Of a stretch of DNA of 16,887 nucleotides, positions 13,870 through 16,887 are shown in pieces. Origin of the DNA: Zoogloeaceae bacterium (lineage in GTDB: Bacteria > Pseudomonadota > Gammaproteobacteria > Burkholderiales > Rhodocyclaceae). The notes beneath the pieces are model-generated. The model worked only from the letters and a program-made list of their open reading frames with translations, was not told where the DNA came from and did no database searches. Position 1 is the stretch's first letter; every line of letters begins with the position of its first letter. The stretch lies in contig JAIRZG010000211.1 of assembly GCA_031267345.1 (NCBI GenBank), positions 1 to 16,887 of the forward strand, written 5' to 3'. Made by a program: the position numbers and the translations under genes.

Positions 13870-14457
13870 ATGAACGGGAAATTCATCACGCGCGGCGCGG
13901 GCGCTTCCCGTGAGCGTGGCGCGGCTTTGATTATCGGCCTGATCATGTTGATCCTGATCACCATCGTCAGTCTTTCGGTGATGCAGGGGGTGCGTGAGCA
14001 GGAGTCCATGGCGGGGAGCGCCGGGCGTCTGGCGATAGCCTTCGAGAAGGCGGAGGCGGGTTTGCGTGGCGTGGAAAACGAGTTTGTGCATGAAAAGCGC
14101 ACGCTGGACACGAGTTCGCCGGGCGAATGCCGGATTGAAGAAGACGTGGAGAGCGGCCAGTGGTGCGGTAGCGGCGGCGGCGGCGCGCGGGATTTCACCC
14201 TGCTTGCGGGCTGGGTGAATGGCGGCACGGACGCGCACAAGGTCTATCACATTGCGCTGTATGGGAACGCGGCTTCGCCGTGGTATGTGGCGGAGCAGTT
14301 GCCGAACGCCAAGTCGAGCGCGACCCTGAATGTGAACACCCAGTTCGCCAAGTTTGACCTGGAAGTTTTCCGGATCACGGCGCTGGGCAGCGACGCCTCC
14401 GATCCAACGGTGGATTCGGCGGTGACGGTGGTGCAGTCCATCGTGACGCGGCAGTAA
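13870..14457 (+). CDS. pilX: Type IV pilus assembly protein PilX
   Basis: 195 aa. Prepilin-like start RERG|AALIIGLIMLILITIVSLSVMQGV, then REQESMAGSAGRLAIAFEKAEAGLRG, the standard PilX N-terminal pattern. Glu+5 is absent, as is usual in PilX and GspK-like tip subunits. A glycine-rich segment, CGSGGGGARDF, follows two cysteines in the middle. ATG 13870 is chosen because GGGGGAGGAG lies about 7 nt upstream; an open frame extends further back into pilW without family sequence. The gene leads into pilY1 after 33 nt. Confidence 0.9.
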   Translation: MNGKFITRGAGASRERGAALIIGLIMLILITIVSLSVMQGVREQESMAGSAGRLAIAFEKAEAGLRGVENEFVHEKRTLDTSSPGECRIEEDVESGQWCGSGGGGARDFTLLAGWVNGGTDAHKVYHIALYGNAASPWYVAEQLPNAKSSATLNVNTQFAKFDLEVFRITALGSDASDPTVDSAVTVVQSIVTRQ

Positions 14458-14490
14458 GTATCGAACGCATATAGAGAAAGAAGGAGAAGG

Positions 14491-16887
14491 ATGATGAACA
14501 CGCAAAAATTCCGTTTCGCCGCGTCGCGCCGTTTGGTCGGTCTGGCCCTGGCGGGTTTCGCCGCCGCCGCCCTGGCGGCGGATCCGAGCGCGACCCTGCC
14601 GGACAAATTCGAGGCGCCGAAAATTTCCAGCATGCCTTTGAGCATCGGCGGCGTCATGCCGCCCAATATCGTGCTGTTGATGAATACGGGGAGCTTTACG
14701 CACTTCGGCATGCTGCCGACCACCGCCGACCGTTACGATTTGCTGACCGCCGCTAACGGCAGCATCCCCCCGACAGGAGTTAATAAGCCCTATCATTCCT
14801 CGCACATCAACAAGATTTATTACGATCCTTCGGTGGAATACAAAAAGCCGCTGGGGTTCATACCGGGGACCACCACGGAGTGGCCGGACGTGCCTTTTAC
14901 CGACGCGCCCATCGATGGCTTTGGCGTGCTCAATTGGGGTCTGACAGTAAAAACCAAAAATTTGAGCAACAATTTTCACGCAACGTGGTGGAGGGACACC
15001 AATGTCACCATCAGTGACGTGGTGTATCTGCCTGAATACAAGACGGATGGCGCGGCAGGGCCGGGAACCGGCACGGCGATTGGCGCGGTGGCGCATTACA
15101 ACCTGTATCATCCGGGGCGCGTCAAGTACAACGCCGATGGCTCCAAGCAGTTCAACCCCTCCGTACTGGACGCGAATGGCAATGAAACCTGGCAGGACAT
15201 CCGTTTACTGCCGCAGGTAACGCAGGAGTACTGGCATACCAATACCGGTCCCGGCGACTACCCAACCGGTAACAGGACGGCGATTGTGACGCAAAGAATT
15301 GTCAACCAGGGCGGTGAAGCGCATCTGACCTACGGCACCCCCGAGAATCCGGCGCGAACCGGCTGTGTGTTTCAGGATGTGGCGATGTACGGCTACACGG
15401 ATTATTCCAAGTACGGCAAATTCGGCAGCAGCAACGCTAGTTACGTTTTTCCGGGCGCCTATGGCAGCAGTTCCGTATACCCTCCAGTTAACCTCCTCGG
15501 CGTCGGCAGCACCTCCGCCGCCGACGTAGCCCGCAATGCTGCGGTGCATTATCCGCAAACCCAGTTCACCAACGACAACAGAACCCATAACTGGATACTC
15601 CGATACTACAACTGTTTCGAGGCGATTCGCGTGGGCGAGGCGGAAGACAAGGACGAGTATTACCCCTGGTGGAATGTGGCGGAAAGAGGCCCCATGCCCG
15701 CATCGGCAAAGCAGCAGAATTTCGCCAACTGGTACAGCTATTACTACCATCCCGGCTCCCTGATGAAAACCGTGTTGACCCACGTGCTGGACGATCTGGA
15801 TCCGGAAACGCGCGTCGGCTACGCCGTGACCTCGTGCGGTATAGACAAATTATCAGGAAGTGGCAAATCCAGCGATGTCGGCTGTCCCAGAGGCTCCGTC
15901 CAAGGCGCTAGCTGGTTGGGCAACCATTATATAGATGGCGACAATGCCGAAGCCGATTACGTCAGGCGCGGGGTGCGTCCCTTCCGGGATTTCGATCCCG
16001 ACGATCCATCCGGCTACGGCAGCAGCGACGCCTGTCCTGCTACCATTACTCCTGCTACTGCCCGCGGGCAGTGCAGGACGCAATTGCTCAACTGGCTGTT
16101 TGGCCTGTACGGGTCGTCACATTCGTACGCCGGTCACGCCGGGATGCGTAAAAGTCTGGCTGCGGTTGGCACGTATTACACGAACCACACCCTGCAAGGC
16201 CCCTGGTCTTCCACGCCGGGGTTTATCCGCGCCGCCAGCGCGAACGCTGAAGCGTCCCGCTATCAGGCGTGCCGCAAAAGCTATGTCCTGACCCTGACCG
16301 GCGGGAATTTCAGCAATGATGACACCGATCCGCTCGGTGGCGGTCATTCCCGCGACGCGGACAGCGTAAATGGGGTGGGGTACTACCACGCCAATGTGTA
16401 CGACGCCAATGGGTCAGTCGCCTATGGGTATACTGCTGCGCCGCCGTTCGCGGATGGTCTGGGAGGTCGTCTTACCACCATGGCGGATGTCGCCATGATC
16501 TACTGGAAAACTGATCTGCTCGACATAACGTGGAATGGCAGATCCAACAACAATGTGCCGAGAAGCACCATCGATCCGGCCTTCTGGCAGCACATGAACG
16601 TGCTGGCCATCCACCTGGACGACGCCCACAGCGTGGACTGGAAACGCATCGCCAAGGGATTGCAGAATCCGGCAAGTTTGCCGACCGTGCTCGCCGGAGA
16701 CTGGGGCTACCCCAACGGCAGCGGCGGCAGATACGTCTGCGAAAGCAATACGGGCTGCACGACCCCCAACAAAAACTGGGGCAATCCCGATTACAGCGAT
16801 CTTGAACTTCAGCCCAACAGCCTCCTGAACGGCGACGATCTGATGCACGCCGCCATCAACAGCCGCGGCTTTTACGCTGCCACGCTC
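14491..16887 (+). CDS. pilY1: Type IV pilus tip adhesin/assembly factor PilY1, N-terminal 799 residues (cut by the window end)
   Basis: The frame is open from ATG 14491 to the last base. AAGGAG lies 4 nt before it; ATG 14494 is an equal alternative. A signal peptide (about residues 1-30, ending LAA|DP) indicates export. P57-PNIVLLMNTGSF69 aligns with the PilY1/VWA segment PNI.FVLDDSGSM, but the MIDAS Asp and first Ser are replaced (M64, T66). HINKIYYDPSVEYKKPLG follows, as in PilY1 proteins. A second VWA-like stretch is near residues 415-445 (LMKTVLTHVLDDLDPETRVGYAVTS). WQHMNVLAIHLD and GDDLMHAAINSRGFY (to 796) are typical of the part just before the C-terminal beta-propeller, which is outside the window. 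PilY1 sits at the pilus tip, aids adhesion, opposes retraction and primes assembly. Last visible gene of the operon; pilE-type genes often follow. Confidence 0.9.
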   Translation, partial: MMNTQKFRFAASRRLVGLALAGFAAAALAADPSATLPDKFEAPKISSMPLSIGGVMPPNIVLLMNTGSFTHFGMLPTTADRYDLLTAANGSIPPTGVNKPYHSSHINKIYYDPSVEYKKPLGFIPGTTTEWPDVPFTDAPIDGFGVLNWGLTVKTKNLSNNFHATWWRDTNVTISDVVYLPEYKTDGAAGPGTGTAIGAVAHYNLYHPGRVKYNADGSKQFNPSVLDANGNETWQDIRLLPQVTQEYWHTNTGPGDYPTGNRTAIVTQRIVNQGGEAHLTYGTPENPARTGCVFQDVAMYGYTDYSKYGKFGSSNASYVFPGAYGSSSVYPPVNLLGVGSTSAADVARNAAVHYPQTQFTNDNRTHNWILRYYNCFEAIRVGEAEDKDEYYPWWNVAERGPMPASAKQQNFANWYSYYYHPGSLMKTVLTHVLDDLDPETRVGYAVTSCGIDKLSGSGKSSDVGCPRGSVQGASWLGNHYIDGDNAEADYVRRGVRPFRDFDPDDPSGYGSSDACPATITPATARGQCRTQLLNWLFGLYGSSHSYAGHAGMRKSLAAVGTYYTNHTLQGPWSSTPGFIRAASANAEASRYQACRKSYVLTLTGGNFSNDDTDPLGGGHSRDADSVNGVGYYHANVYDANGSVAYGYTAAPPFADGLGGRLTTMADVAMIYWKTDLLDITWNGRSNNNVPRSTIDPAFWQHMNVLAIHLDDAHSVDWKRIAKGLQNPASLPTVLAGDWGYPNGSGGRYVCESNTGCTTPNKNWGNPDYSDLELQPNSLLNGDDLMHAAINSRGFYAATL

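Noticed and set aside
12699..15111. Two long minus-strand frames across pilW, pilX and pilY1 (12699-14240 and 13804-15111)
   Set aside because: Their low-complexity Arg/His-rich translations and complete overlap with recognised pilus genes mark them as antisense shadows.

Overview
The window looks like chromosome of a Gram-negative proteobacterium, most likely a betaproteobacterium. This is inferred from gene content, not from a marker gene. The indicators are an outer-membrane Tol-Pal module, a ubiquinone pathway pair (ubiA-ubiD), a sugar-permease-free PTS cluster (EIIA of the mannose family, HPr with both His15 and Ser46, and enzyme I), and a type IV pilus minor-pilin operon of the fimT/pilV/pilW/pilX/pilY1 kind. 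The sequence is GC-rich and densely coded, with mostly short intergenic gaps. No tRNA, rRNA, insertion sequence or CRISPR array was seen.

Layout. (1) 1-1800, + strand, accessory: a reverse transcriptase with retron hallmarks (NAxxH before motif 3, PQGAPTSP, YVDD, ITG) and a long N-terminal extension. A two-part hairpin lies just upstream, and a decayed YoeB-like toxin fragment starts at the base after its stop codon. (2) 1747-4182, + strand: ubiA then ubiD, consecutive steps of ubiquinone ring assembly. (3) 4190-8611, - strand: tolB, pal, cpoB, queE, a PilZ-domain gene and queC. Envelope integrity, 7-deazaguanine (queuosine precursor) synthesis and a probable c-di-GMP receptor lie in one tight run. 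tolQRA is not adjacent. (4) 8779-11167, - strand: EIIA, ptsH and ptsI with overlapping start and stop codons. (5) 11168-11599: a 432-bp divergent intergenic region. (6) 11600-16887, + strand: fimT, pilV, pilW, pilX and a pilY1 that runs off the right end with 799 codons visible.

The most informative part is the fimT leader. Two exact copies of CCGTTCGTC lie in direct orientation, 12 bp apart, upstream of a promoter with a good -10 (TATAAG) but no recognisable -35. This 9-mer is the known binding site of the LytTR regulator AlgR of Pseudomonas, which activates the equivalent fimU-pilVWXY1Y2E operon there. A hairpin plus T5 sits between that promoter and the fimT ribosome binding site and could be an attenuator. 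Together these suggest activator-dependent, possibly attenuated control of pilus-tip genes.

The retron-like RT is the candidate defence system. Most of its ncRNA, and any effector, would lie left of the window. The only neighbour visible on its right is the toxin relic.
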